A stretch of 64,000 bases of DNA, taken from contig NC_035791.1 of assembly GCF_001653235.2 (NCBI RefSeq), positions 1,488,001-1,552,000 on the forward strand, written 5' to 3'. A program made the translations under genes and the position numbers. The notes beneath the pieces were generated by a model, which saw only the letters and a program-made list of their open reading frames with translations, was not told the DNA's origin and searched no databases. The first letter of the stretch is position 1. Each line of letters opens with the position of its first letter. The DNA comes from Pochonia chlamydosporia 170. Lineage: Eukaryota; Ascomycota; Sordariomycetes; Hypocreales; Clavicipitaceae. Below, in pieces: positions 48,466-59,800 of the stretch.

Positions 48466-50132
48466 TTATTTGCCGAGGCTGGGGAAGGCAGACTCGTCCT
48501 TGGTGTTGATGTTAGCGGCACCACCTCGTCCACCGCGGAAGTTGCCTCCACGGCCACGATCGCCGCCACGCTCACCACCACGTCCACCACGGCCGCCGCG
48601 GCCACGGGGAGCACCGCGTGTGCGCTCAGGCTCGACGAAGCGAGGGTCGAAGTCGATGGTCTGCTTGACCTTGCGCTCACGCTCACGCTGCTTCTTGCCG
48701 TGGCTACCGGAGATGAAGTCCTCGTCCTCGGCCTTCTCGAGGGCCTTGGCGCCAGCCCACTTCTTGTCGAGCTTGCTGCCCTCGTTGGCCTCACGGACCT
48801 TGAAGCCGCCCTCAAGGCTGAGCTTCTTCTCGGCCTGCTGGGCGAGGTAGTCGGCGTAGGAGACGCTCTTGTCCTCAGGCTCAGCGGGCTCTTCGCCAGC
48901 GGCATCCTCGGCAAGGGCATCCTTCTTCTCAGATTGGGCAATGGCCTCGCCAGCCTGCTCATCCTTCAGCTCAGCCTCGCCTTCATTGGCGCCCCAGGAC
49001 TGGGCAGCCTGCTTCTCGGAGCCACTGCAACATTACCAATGTTAGATAGCATTCAACAGAGAATCAGTAAAGGGATATGTAGGAGGCGTACGGGTGGACA
49101 CCAGTGCGAGAGGTGTGGCGGTCATCGTTCTCACGGGGGCGACGAGAGCCGCGGCCTGGTGAAAATGGCACGTTAGTATGTCTCTTGTTTCTTACGAGCC
49201 CAGCCGTCGGCTCCAGGCTGTGAAAGGTGGACCGCAATTGGGGAAAGAGAATGTCATTTCCTATTACTTACCGCCACGGACACGAGCACCGTAGCCACCA
49301 CGGGGGCCATCTCTAGAGGCCTCGTCGGTGGAGCGAGCGTGGTTTCTGTCGCTGCCGGCACCACGGTCGCGGAAAGCTATACAACAGCACAGTTAGTTTT
49401 TTATCATCTTGACATTGCGACGTTGGAGATGCCCAGCGAAGCTTGCGATAGACTCGAAAATCCAACTTACCACCCTCATTTCCACGGGGACCTCCGCGGC
49501 GGTTGCCAGTGCCGCGAGTAGGAGCAGCGGGAGCCTGGGGCTCAACGTTGCGCTTAGTGGTACGGGCGGTGGCCTTGTCGACGGTCTTGACGGGGGCAAT
49601 TGGCTTGTCCTCGCCAGAGTCGTCGTTGCCTGCATTCGCGATACTAGGTCAGCCTGGTTTCAATTACGCGCAAAGGATAATATGTGGCTGCGAAAATTCA
49701 ACGGCTACCCGAAGAGAACGGTATCAGGAAGCTCGAGAGGGTTGGCGGCCAGAAAGGTTCGTACCAAGGAAGGCGAAACGGTTCTGCAAGAAAAAACAGT
49801 TAGCTTTGATATCAACAAGAGAATGATCGAGACGGATGCCGAGAGCTCATTGCTTGAGACTCGATGAGGAAAAAAAAAAGAAACGAAGGGTAGAGGCAGA
49901 GGAAAGGGGGCAGATCTGGCCGGAACACAGGTCGGGCGACATGGACGTCGGCAAGACGAGAGGGACGGCGCCTGTGATCAGGGAGAACTTGAGGGCCGAG
50001 GCGATGAAGCCGACAGCGATGGCGATGGCATTGACAACGGTGATGGTTTGGGTGCGAGGGAAGCGATGAGGCAATGGCCTCTACGTCAAGGGTACACGAT
50101 ATCGTCCATACCTGAGAAGCGACCTGGGACAT
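48466..50132 (-). CDS. Stm1-like ribosome/RNA-binding protein (HABP4/SERBP1 family)
   Basis: Six exons, 50112-50132, 49765-49783, 49471-49629, 49272-49376, 49092-49155 and 48466-49024, give 308 residues. Exons 1 and 2 are only 21 and 19 bp; intron 1 is 328 bp. The start is MSQVASQNRFAFLGND, matching the N-terminal Stm1 motif. Arg/Gly-rich segments follow (TRGTGNRRGGPRGNEGAFRD), then the acidic core and SVSYADYLAQQAEKKL, and a C-terminal RGG tail ending NTKDESAFPSLGK. Stm1/SERBP1 proteins insert into the mRNA channel of idle 80S ribosomes and preserve them in stress; they also bind G-quadruplex nucleic acid. The location is cytosol and nucleus. The family is secure; the specific function here is inferred. 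Confidence 0.88.
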
Positions 50133-51689
50133 CTTGATGGCCTTGGGCGAGTCGGCTACTTTGCAATTGTCTGTGTCGGCGGTCGGGTGCTACTTGTGGA
50201 GGAAGGGGGAGGTGCTTAAGATCGCATGACCTCGGAGAGGATTAAGCGCGCAAAAGTCTCTGGTGTCTGGGGGGGTCAAGGTGGGTGTGAAGCACCAGAA
50301 AAGAGTCAGTCAGTCAGCAGCTGTGGACTGGGTGTGGTGATCAAATAGGATGGCAGACTGGATGAGTGGAAAGAAACCAGACTGCACACGATGAAATGCG
50401 TGACGGACCAGTTGACTGGACCAGACGTCAGGTCTGCGGTGCTCTGATTGACTGGGGGACGTCCCATGGCAGCCAGCCCAGCCAGCCAGATGCGTCAACT
50501 CATCAACTGCCAGATGCCGGCTCAAGTCAACTTAGAAGTCACTGGCAGTGGACCGACGGGCCAAGTTGCACTGTAAAGCCCTGGTCTGGTACTTACGGCG
50601 CCCGGTGCAGTGGCCACAAGCCTTGCAGTGCCAAAAAATGTCCCAAAAATGTCCTGCTGCCTGTGCTGTGGCCCGCCTTTTCGCTTAATTCCGTGAATTT
50701 TTGTCGTGGATTTCTGTTAGGGCTCCATACCGTGAGCAGGTATTCCTGTTAGTGTGCACAGCTATTTCATTACCCAGGAATAACAGCGTGGCTTGGGGCC
50801 GTGTCCCCGCCCTCCCACTGGCCCACAATATCAAGCTTTACAACTGACCAATGGCCATGCTCCGTGGCCATGCCCGCCTCGTACCCACTTCATGCTCAAT
50901 GCCGCCTCGTCGCCGGTCCCAGAGCTCGGGTCTCGAAGCTTTAATCCACAACCGTCCAGCCGTTTCTGGCACCAAACGCCAAGACTGCATCATTTGCTGT
51001 CGGAGACATGGAGACGCATTGCATCTGCTGGCCGTGAGACGCGAACACAATCAAATCCTTGGATGTCATTTCCCACCCGGGACACCTCGATACTCAATGA
51101 CCATTCTACGTGAGGCACAGTCCTGCCTACTATCGCCCAGATGACGGAAACCTTGGTTCCTACCAAAACAGTGTATTGTCTCGTACACTAAATAACCTGC
51201 ATTATATCAGTATATCCATTGACTCACTCAGATATAGATGCTCCTTTCCTATATACCTACCTAGGTAGGTAGTCATCCCGCAGACTGGCCGCATGGGAGC
51301 CGACTTCCACCACAGGACTAGAGGTGTCGTGTGCCAACTACATCGAGCCCAAGGTTTATTTTCTTTACATGAGCGACCAAATAGATTATCAAAATACACA
51401 TATATTAACGGTCAACCTACTCAATTGTACGTCCACGCAACAAACCACGTCTTATGGGTTCAATCAACCCAAATGTGACAATCATTTCAAAGGTTTTTCT
51501 CCTCCGTCTTTCAATACCACTTATTGTTACAAGAAAAGAGACCATCCCACGTCCTGTGCACATTTTCTGCTCTCAGAAAGGCCCATGACACGATACCTAG
51601 TCATGAGGTCAATTCGTCATCTCTCGCCATTAATATGAATCGGTCCACGATCACGCCACCTGATTCCATTACCATGTTCTGCTGGTGAA
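50133..51689. other. Intergenic region upstream of the Stm1-like gene
   Basis: It holds the promoter of the Stm1-like gene (left part) and the 3' side of the small secreted protein gene. No gene was recognised in 1.55 kb. A perfect 18-bp palindrome TACCTACCTAGGTAGGTA lies at 51254-51271, and a short AGTC run lies at 50305-50318. Confidence 0.5.
51254..51271. repeat. Perfect 18-bp palindrome
   Basis: TACCTACCTAGGTAGGTA reads the same on both strands. It is built of CCTA/TAGG units. It may be chance or a dimeric protein site. Confidence 0.7.
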
Positions 51690-52077
51690 CTAGTCGATCG
51701 GAAGGGGCTCATATTTTTCGGTTTCTTCCACACCGGTACGAACAGGCGAATTGAAACTTGGCACCATGTTGACAGACTCGCCATTGGTGTCCTCCTCGGG
51801 AACAGACCGCAACTGGTCATCGGTCCTTCTAAGCGGGTCTTTAGGACGTAGATGCCATTCTCCATTGATGTCCTCGAAGGACTCAACGAGCGTGGGTGGC
51901 TTGATAGGGTTCACGCGGCCGTTGATCAGGGTATTCTCCTCGGTGCGCGACACCATCGGAGCTCCCGTCACACAGAGCGCGAAAACGGCGCTGGCGAGAA
52001 TGGCTGCAGTCTACGGAGTAGAGGAGGTGAGTAGAGTTTCGGTATGGGGGGGGGGGAGTATCACGGCTCACCTTCAT
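51690..52077 (-). CDS. Small secreted protein
   Basis: Two exons, 52072-52077 and 51690-52010, joined across a 61-bp intron, give 108 residues. The first coding exon is only two codons (ATG AAG). Joined, the start reads MKTAAILASAVFALCVTGAP, a clear signal peptide with likely cleavage after TGA. The mature part of about 90 residues is hydrophilic, rich in Glu, Asp, Pro and Arg, and has no Cys. A dibasic LRR-T site near the middle might be cut by a Kex2-type protease. No family is recognised. Such small secreted proteins include candidate effectors and peptide precursors, but nothing here shows which. The intron acceptor overlaps a CTCCGTAG word. Confidence 0.75.
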
Positions 52078-53058
52078 GGCTGGTTTGTTCTAAGGTCTAT
52101 AGGGTGGATGTTTAAAGCTCTAGTAGTTGGTTGATACGAAATTATGAAATACAAAGGGGTTGACAGCCCGCTCTTATAGTCGATTTCGAAGCAAACAAGA
52201 ACCGTTTAAAGTGTGCCGCGCACTGGCGGCAAACTTGAGATTGAGCTGCAGCTGAAATTATAGTCGTTGATGTTTCCGGGCAAGACATTACGACACAACC
52301 CCTCAGTGGACAATGCTCGCAAGTACACAAAGGACTTATCCAAATACACACATCCAACACTTGTGACGATACCATGTAAAATGTGACACAACGGGCCACC
52401 AACATCCAACCAACAAGCATCCATGGAATGCGCCCGCCATAGCGTCGTGAGGTGAAATTGCCGATTACTGCAGGCGACTATCGTTTATGATAAAATATCA
52501 CGTTTTGCGGCTTTCCTGTGTACATGGCGGGCCAACACAGAGTGAAACATGTTCACCTGAGGTATTTATGGAAAATTAGCGATGGCTCAGTTGGGGAAAT
52601 TGTCGCAGGACTGCGTGGCGGCGATGCCGTTGCGGTTGATCAGATGGAATAAGCATAGGCCATTGACATTGTCAATCACCTCAAATCGACCGATGCCTCC
52701 GCCCCCGATAGTGCACGGATCCGAGATTTTGGAAGACTGCTCGGTAGTCGTAAACTAGTACCAGACAGTGATACCTCATATGTTAAGTATGTAGTATCCG
52801 TTTATTTATGGTTTTAAGTATAATATCTCAGCTAGGAAAAGGCAGTACTGACAAGTAGTATCTCGTGAACTCGTACGACATGCAGCCAAGGCTGTGCAAG
52901 CATAATTCTATCATCTTTGGCCGGATTTTGTCTTTTGCGACATGACATGTTCTGCAAGGCTCTGCATGTCGGTCCAAGCGATGGGATCTCTTTGATGACG
53001 GCATCAAAAGCTCTTCTTTCTCAAGAAGCCCGCGGAATCTCCATCTCCGGATACCCTG
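52078..53058. other. Intergenic region upstream of the small secreted protein gene
   Basis: It holds the promoter of the small secreted protein gene and the 3' side of the LIM-type gene. No coding exon, repeat or RNA was recognised in 0.98 kb. Confidence 0.5.
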
Positions 53059-53879
53059 TCAAAACGTGCCCTCCTTAACATGCGGGGGATCAGATGATGC
53101 CGATGCTGAAGCTCGCATACGGGTTGATGTGGCCTGTTCTGTAGGTTGAGCTGCAGGTGCAGCAGTAACAATTTGAGCTTGGGAAGATCTTGACCCTGTC
53201 AGAGCGCCTTGCATCCGCACTGGTATGGGTTTCAGAGGGCGTGACCGAAACGAAGTTCCATTGATAGGATCATTGATGTCTATCCAGATGGTTGACGGGC
53301 CATGGTTCGACAACAATTGGGCCTGTACACATGCTTTAGTCAGCCTCCAAGGCATTACAAGAAAACGAATAGCATTACCGTCCTCGCCCTCTCCAGTGTA
53401 AAGCGTTCGACATCACAGCTCGTCTTCTGCTCCCATCGTCGCCTCGTGACACCGCCATCGACCAAATCCACCCTCTTCAACCCCCTCTGAAGTATACCCT
53501 CGCCATCAAGTCCATCAACTTCACACTCAGTAGTGCACAACGCACAAAGAGGCGGTTCGACGACATCCTCACCCCGATGCTGCTCGTACCTTCCATCACA
53601 GTCTTCCAAACGAGGAAGCACACCGGAACAGAGATTCCGACTTCCACAGAGCAAGCATCCGTAGCAAGCCCGATGCCAAAAACACCAGCCAAAGCTCACG
53701 CAGTCTGTTCCGCGCAAAATCAGCTCTCCGCAGACCCAGCATATCGAGAGATTGATGATGGTGATGTAGCAGTCGGTGCAAGTCAGTCGGGCGGACCGCC
53801 CAAGCACATGTGGTGGTTCGGTTGATATGCCGTAGCAGAAGGTGCAGGTAAAGATGCTCGGTCCATATTCTCTTCCCAT
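53059..53879 (-). CDS. LIM-type zinc-binding protein
   Basis: Two exons, 53379-53879 and 53059-53322 (56-bp intron), give 254 residues. A four-Cys site comes first (C12-x2-C15 and C34-x2-C37). It is followed by a LIM signature, C47-x2-C50, x18, H69-x2-C72-x2-C75-x2-C78, in WVCGELILRGTDC and FWHRACYGCLLCGS. A further C-x2-C occurs near 112-116 (PPLCALC). LIM domains mediate protein-protein contacts, often in the cytoskeleton or in transcription complexes. The C-terminal 100 residues are Ala/Ser/Pro/Thr-rich and less ordered. There is no signal peptide or membrane segment. The LIM count and partner are uncertain. Confidence 0.75.
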
Positions 53880-54629
53880 AGCGAAACGACTTTGAAATCG
53901 TGGCTTGACGCTGTGGTGTTGACAAAGTTCCTATTATAATTATATCCGTGTTTCTGACTCTTGTTGCCGGCTACAAAGAGTGGCCGGTAGCTGGTCTACT
54001 TAATCAAACGAGTGTATATAGCGAAGACCGCAAAGCGGGAATGTTAAGATGAGAGTGCTGAGCGCAAGGTGGAAAGCAACATGAAGAGCCATTAATGACC
54101 GGCCCATCTGGAGACACCTGACTTGCGTTCCGTCGATTCGGAGAAGGAGCTTCCCACACTCGCAGCTGCTTTGTATTCTTGATTAAAACACACGACATGA
54201 TAATGCAATTGGAATAATCAGCAATGTTCTTCATTGGTTAACCTTGAGTAAAATGTCCTAACTCATACAAGCCAATGTCCCCTTGTTATACCCAAACGCC
54301 ATATCATCCGTTACGCCGCAAAAATATCCTTTGCCAGTGCCAACTATGGCAAGATAATCCAGAATAGAAAGTATGAAAAAAAGAGTACAAAGCGTACACA
54401 ATCATAACGCAAACAGCCTGAGTTTTGATCCTTGTTGAGCGCGGCATTTAGTCGTCGTATTTGTACAAGTGGTTCGCAAAACACACATTTTACAGTATAA
54501 TCAGTCAAGACTGACACATCTGCATCACCCCCCATCAAGGTTTTGTTCATGTACATTCATGTACATCATGCCCTCCCCTTCCTCTCACAATGGCCTTTGG
54601 CAAGCCCTGTGACTCCTGCTGCAAGTTCC
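53880..54629. other. Intergenic region between LIM-type and nuclear-protein genes
   Basis: Both neighbours are on the minus strand. The stretch holds the LIM-type promoter and the terminator of the 709-residue protein gene. No gene or repeat was recognised. Confidence 0.5.
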
Positions 54630-56850
54630 CTAAACACGGCTCTTTGGTCGGGCCAACATATTGAGGCGGCTTATGCTGAGGCCACCTGCTTTCTTTGTCG
54701 GGGTTGCTGATACGGGAGCGCGAACCGGTGTGGCCCCGGGAGTTCGGCTGGTTGCAGTCTTACCAGGAGTCTTTGTCAGCCGATTGGTCTTGGTAGCATT
54801 AGCAGATGCGGCCTTGATCAGTCTAGGTGCCAGCAGAGCCTGGCCCTCTGGGACATTCTCATTCCTCCGTTTCTTGGCGGCTCGCTCAGCATCGAAGTCA
54901 TCTTCATCGGCGGTGGCTCGATGACGTTTCTTGTTTTGCATGCCATGAGCCGTCCCTGATAGCAATTTAATGGGAGACGGTGCCTTGTTTTCCTTGTTAG
55001 GGTGAGAACTTGGGGAAGGCGGAACTGGGAAACTGCCGGGCATATTGCTAGAAACGGCTGGGCCACTAACATGCCGAACACTAGATTGACCAGGAGAGGC
55101 ACCAAAGCCAGTGGATGCAGCGTCGCCAAACTTGATAGTGTGGTCGCTGCGGAAGGTGAAGGTGCCGGGCATCGACGGGGACCCGGATATGGCTCGGCGT
55201 GATTGAAAGTCCACGAGATGCTTGAGGGGCGAGAGATCAGGGTACAAAGAATGGCTGGCAGTTGAATCAGTCAAAACTTCGTCCAGAGCTGGGTAATGCG
55301 TCTCAATAGTCTTCAAGGCTGGTCGAAGTTTGAAGCCGCTAGGTCTCTGTGGCGAAGGAGAATTTTGCGCATTCACAGCGGTTACGACTTCTGGCGTGAA
55401 CGTTACGCGTTTCGTCAGTTTCCGACGCGGTGTTGTCAATGGGACTGGAGGGAGCTCCTTGTTTACTCTGGGCGGACCAGGCGTCTGTGAGATTTGAGGG
55501 TGGGGAATAGCACTCATTCCTTGCTCTGGAGTGTTCTTGCTTCCTCGAAGAATAGACTTGACTTTGCTGAAGCTTCGGGGACTGATGATTCGGCGCCTCA
55601 AGTCCGACGCTTTGGACGCACTAGAGGTTAGGCTGCTGACAGAGCCAGACTTGGACAATGTGTCAAAACTCGACTTGGGTGGTGGCTGAACCAAAGAGAC
55701 TGTTGGTTTTTGAGCACTCTTGGCAGCAACTGGTGAGGGAGCCACAGCGGCCTTCTTGGGAGTGGCAAGTCGAGAGAATATCGAACTGGCCTTTGGTCGT
55801 GAAGGCTCGGCAGGCTTAGGGCGTGTTGTAGCTGCGTCATCTTCGTGGCGCTGCCTCATCCTCTTTGCGGTAGATACAGTTGGCTCTCGAGCAGCTGTCG
55901 AAAACTTGCCGGGAGTTGCGTTCCCGTTGTGCCTCTTCGGGGCTACATGACTGTCATTGTCCAGGTTGGCGGCAGATGACTTTCGTTTGAGGTTTGTCCT
56001 AGGTCGTGCATTCACCATCTCATCAGGACCGGCCTTGGCAGGAGATGGCTGAATGCCAATGCTTCTCTGGGAAGTCGGCGTACCATCCAGATTGGCTTTC
56101 GACGGTGTGCGCTTTAGCGACTTAACGGGCGTGAAACGACCTTCTTGGGCTCTCCATGCAGACGCATGATTTTGAATAGAATCCATCTTCTTAAACTCAG
56201 CCATGTGAGCAGCGCTATAGCGGCCGACCTTACCCTTCGGCTTCGCAAAGGTTCTGTCAACAACATTGCCGCCACCCTCTGCCTCTCTCTGCGCAACAAG
56301 CTCAGCCTTAATTTTGGCAGCCTGGTCACGTATCTCGTTCAGCATACGCTGTGCTTCGCCGCTCAACTCCGTGTCAGCCGACTCACGGGCAATCCGGAAG
56401 GTGAAGTTGGACGAGGGAACACGACCAGCTCTGCTCGGGGTTGCCTCCTGACCCTGACCGCCGTGGGAAGATGGTTCAGTTGGAATATCAGAGAAACCCA
56501 GCCTAAGAGCTGATGAGGGGGCACCAGTGCTCGAATGATATTTGCTGGGGTGCATTTCGCTGCGAGGAGGTTTCAGAGCCGACGAAGCGGGAGTGCTCGG
56601 TTCTGGCAATGGGGATTCCATCGTGGTGTCAACATCAGCTTTCCTCGGCCTGACTCTTGTAGGCGTTTCTTCGCCTTCCGCGACAGATCCTAATTCGGGA
56701 GTGGCCTTGCTCTAAATCCGCCATTTTAATTAGCTGCAATTCGCGTAACTATGCTAGTTCGAACCCCAATCACAGACGTTGGGGAAAACAATTGCACGGT
56801 ACCTTGACAGAGCTAGCCAGCCTGGCTGAGCGGCGACGAGGCGGTGACAT
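54630..56850 (-). CDS. Basic, disordered nuclear protein of unknown function
   Basis: Two exons, 56803-56850 and 54630-56711 (91-bp intron), give 709 residues. The start is MSPPRRRSARLASSVK, a likely nuclear localisation signal. The protein is rich in Ser, Pro, Lys, Arg and Thr, with many SP and TP sites that could be phosphorylated by cyclin-dependent kinases. A helical, possibly coiled segment lies near residues 170-205 (RMLNEIRDQAAKIKAELVAQ). Short ordered-looking motifs recur: NFTFRIARES near the start and TFTFRSDHTIKFG later, plus FSKVKSILRGS and KRVTFTPEVV. The end is again basic and Ala/Thr-rich (ISRLNMLARPKSRV). The look suggests a chromatin- or spindle-associated protein, but I do not recognise a named family. 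Confidence 0.75.
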
Positions 56851-59800
56851 GATTGCGCTTGCCAGGTTTCAAGACGAAGCTATATCGATGTTGATATTGA
56901 AGATAAAGCTGTTAAGCAAGCCGCAAAGCGGACCAGGGGGGTGCAACGAAGAGGAATGTCTTTGAAGACCGTTGGATGATGTCAAGTGGATAAAGACTGA
57001 TTACTTGGCTTTGTTGATATTCATGCGGAACGGTTTGTTTATTTCACGTCACTCCTCCAGGCCCCACAACGCAACGGTTGCCGGAAGACAGTGCGCAACA
57101 CAGTTCATATAATAGCTAACACTGTCCGCGGACCGTGTTTCTTGGAGTGCTTACCTAATCGCAGTTTGGGCTACAATCCCCACGTTTTGTGAGAGAGCCT
57201 GCTGTCTGTGGCCATCGTTCCAGTCCTAGGATTTTGTAACGATGAACTATATTAACATCTCGACAGTTTTCCTTCCGTCCAGACGAACACCAATTCCCTT
57301 GTCCCACCTTGATTGGCCTGAGTGGGGTTTAGAACAATCCATTGAGCAAAAAATAGTTGTTTCGAACTTTCGAGTCCAGCCTGAGCAACGGGCGAGTGAA
57401 CAGGATGAGCATCAGAATCAACAAGAAGCACCTTCAAGGCATTGACTGCCAAGGATACCCCTCAACGACATATTTTCAATAACGGAGAATCGTTCATCAA
57501 CACCTATCTGTTGTATCTTTCCTGTGCAAGTTACAGAACATACAACCAAGTTTTCTCTATTTCTCCTTTGTCTTTCTTGCGGGGTTGACCTACAACTGCC
57601 GTTATCGGCTGTAATGGAGGCATTGAAACGCTCCACCCACATCGACCTCACGAGCCCAAACCAAGAGCAAAGTGGCGTGTTTTAATCCAAGGACACATCC
57701 TTGTCCTACAATGGCAGGATTACATTGACATGGGAGAAGTTGTATCTGGAAATTCGCGTATGGGAGGGAATGCTTGTAGGTATGTCAACCCCCATTACAG
57801 CTGTTTTGTGGTGCGAAAAGCTTCCTGACACGCGGCGGGGAACTCCAAATTGTTCTGGAAGCTTTACGACCAACACGGACCACTTCGAATGATGCGCTGA
57901 ACCACAAAACGAAACTCGAAGATGCGGAGACCTCACCCAACAGTCCCAGGTGGTTGACATCTTGCGCCTATTTGCTTTCGACAATGCAGGAGAGTAAGGG
58001 ACACTGTAGGACATCACAGCTGTCTAAAATACCGCCTTTACAAGTGCTCGCTTAACTATCTCGTTCGTTGCCAAAGAACTGAACGCCGTTCACTACTTTG
58101 CCCTTCCCTTCTCACTGAGCGAGGGCAAGGGAATGATGTGGATCGCCTTGTTGAAGTGGCGTTTTGCTCATCAGGGGATAAATTTGGCCTCGTGTCTGGT
58201 CCGGTCTCGACAGTATCAAAGAGAAAGCGAGGCTGGTGAAAAAAATGTCCTTGGGCAAGCTCATCATCTGTGCGTGCATTGCCCCCGTTTGAGTTGGCGA
58301 ACAATAGCATCGTGGCTGCTTCCGCTCACCGGAGATGCATTACACGGCACTCCGCCATCTCATCAAGTGGGTTATTCGGCCATGATGCTGTTTAACCGGC
58401 GTGCTGTCTTCAAAATCAGTGTCCAATTTTCTGGGAGCATTACAGTTTGTACATATAGCACTGTATGTCAGTTGGCTTGAAATGATTTCATCTCTTCAAA
58501 AGTGTCCAAGGAGAGACTAGAAAGGAACTGAAGAACTACAAACTCTCATATGCTCAATGCTACAGCATAATCCACTTGCCCATACAGCTCTTCACGTTTG
58601 GCCAGAAGTGCCCCATGGCAGCCGCCTCGCATTCGTCGCCAATCCGGATCTCATCCAGCCTCTGGATTCAGGCTCTTGATTATTCGCCTTTGCAATTCAG
58701 CCTCTAATTTTAACAAAACCAAAAACTGGTAGGGATATGGGGTTTTAGGGAGAGAGACGTCACCATACACTACTCCGGAAGGGATGTCCTGTCGACGATC
58801 CGGGTGATCAATGGACTTTGCGCTCAATGTCGTGATTGGTAGCGTGGAAGAAATTTTCGCGCGATCTAGGCCGTCACTAGACTCGTGTGTACCAGGCGGG
58901 TACTTACAACCAAGTACCAGCCAGGTCAGTGCTTCCAGGTTCCCGCATCAGCCGCATCCAACAGACAGGACATGATGAGAACGGCTTCCACTCTGGACAA
59001 CTCCCAAACTGCTCAAAGTGATGAACTCGGCTGTCGACTCACATTGACGGATGCGAAGAAGAGGGGAAGGGCCAACTGGCGCGACTAGTTGTCCGAAGCT
59101 TGGGTGCACAGCATGAAGTCACTCACAGCTCAAAATATCACGCGGTCATGACAAGCAGTTGTGACCGATTACGGCCAATGTCACAACCCTGGTATTTGCA
59201 TCGTCAAAGTCCAGATCTTCCATGAAGCTCTGGGCTGTAAAATTGCACTATGAGCGTCAAGTATTATTTTATAGCATCATCCGATGTGCTGTATCAGATG
59301 CGCCTGCAGTACAGGGCCAAGATTTGCACCTTGATGACACCTTCGCTCCTGCCTTGGTTGGCTTGGTCTTGTACCCTTTCCGTGTTGGACGGGAAGGTAC
59401 TCCTGCCTTGGGCAAAACTAGCAAGTCCCCTGACCCACGACCTCTTTTTTGTCCGTAAGGTACCGACCAGATTGTGTTGTACTGCCCACTTCACCATGTC
59501 TCGCCCTTGAATCAATACGGACTACTTGGAACCTGGACAACCTCCGAAATGCAGTCATTTCTGCTTGACGTTGATGGTGTGCCAAAAATCCCAAAGTCCC
59601 AGACGGGTGATTCGTCGCTTTTTTGTTGATTGGCTGTCGGAGAGTTCTTTCTTGCTTCCGTCCTATCCAAACAGGATCCAGTCTACTGCAAGCCTGTCCA
59701 ATGTTTCCCAATTGCAGTACCGGACACAACGCCAACCAGCTTCCACCAGAACTTAGCTTCAGGACGTATCCTTGGCTGAACGAACATGAGATTTAAGACT

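Noticed and set aside
48445..49176. 243-codon plus-strand frame opposite the Stm1-like gene
   Set aside because: It is antisense to RGG-coding DNA and reads as Ala/Leu/Thr repeats; the minus strand gives a clear Stm1-type protein with consistent splice sites.
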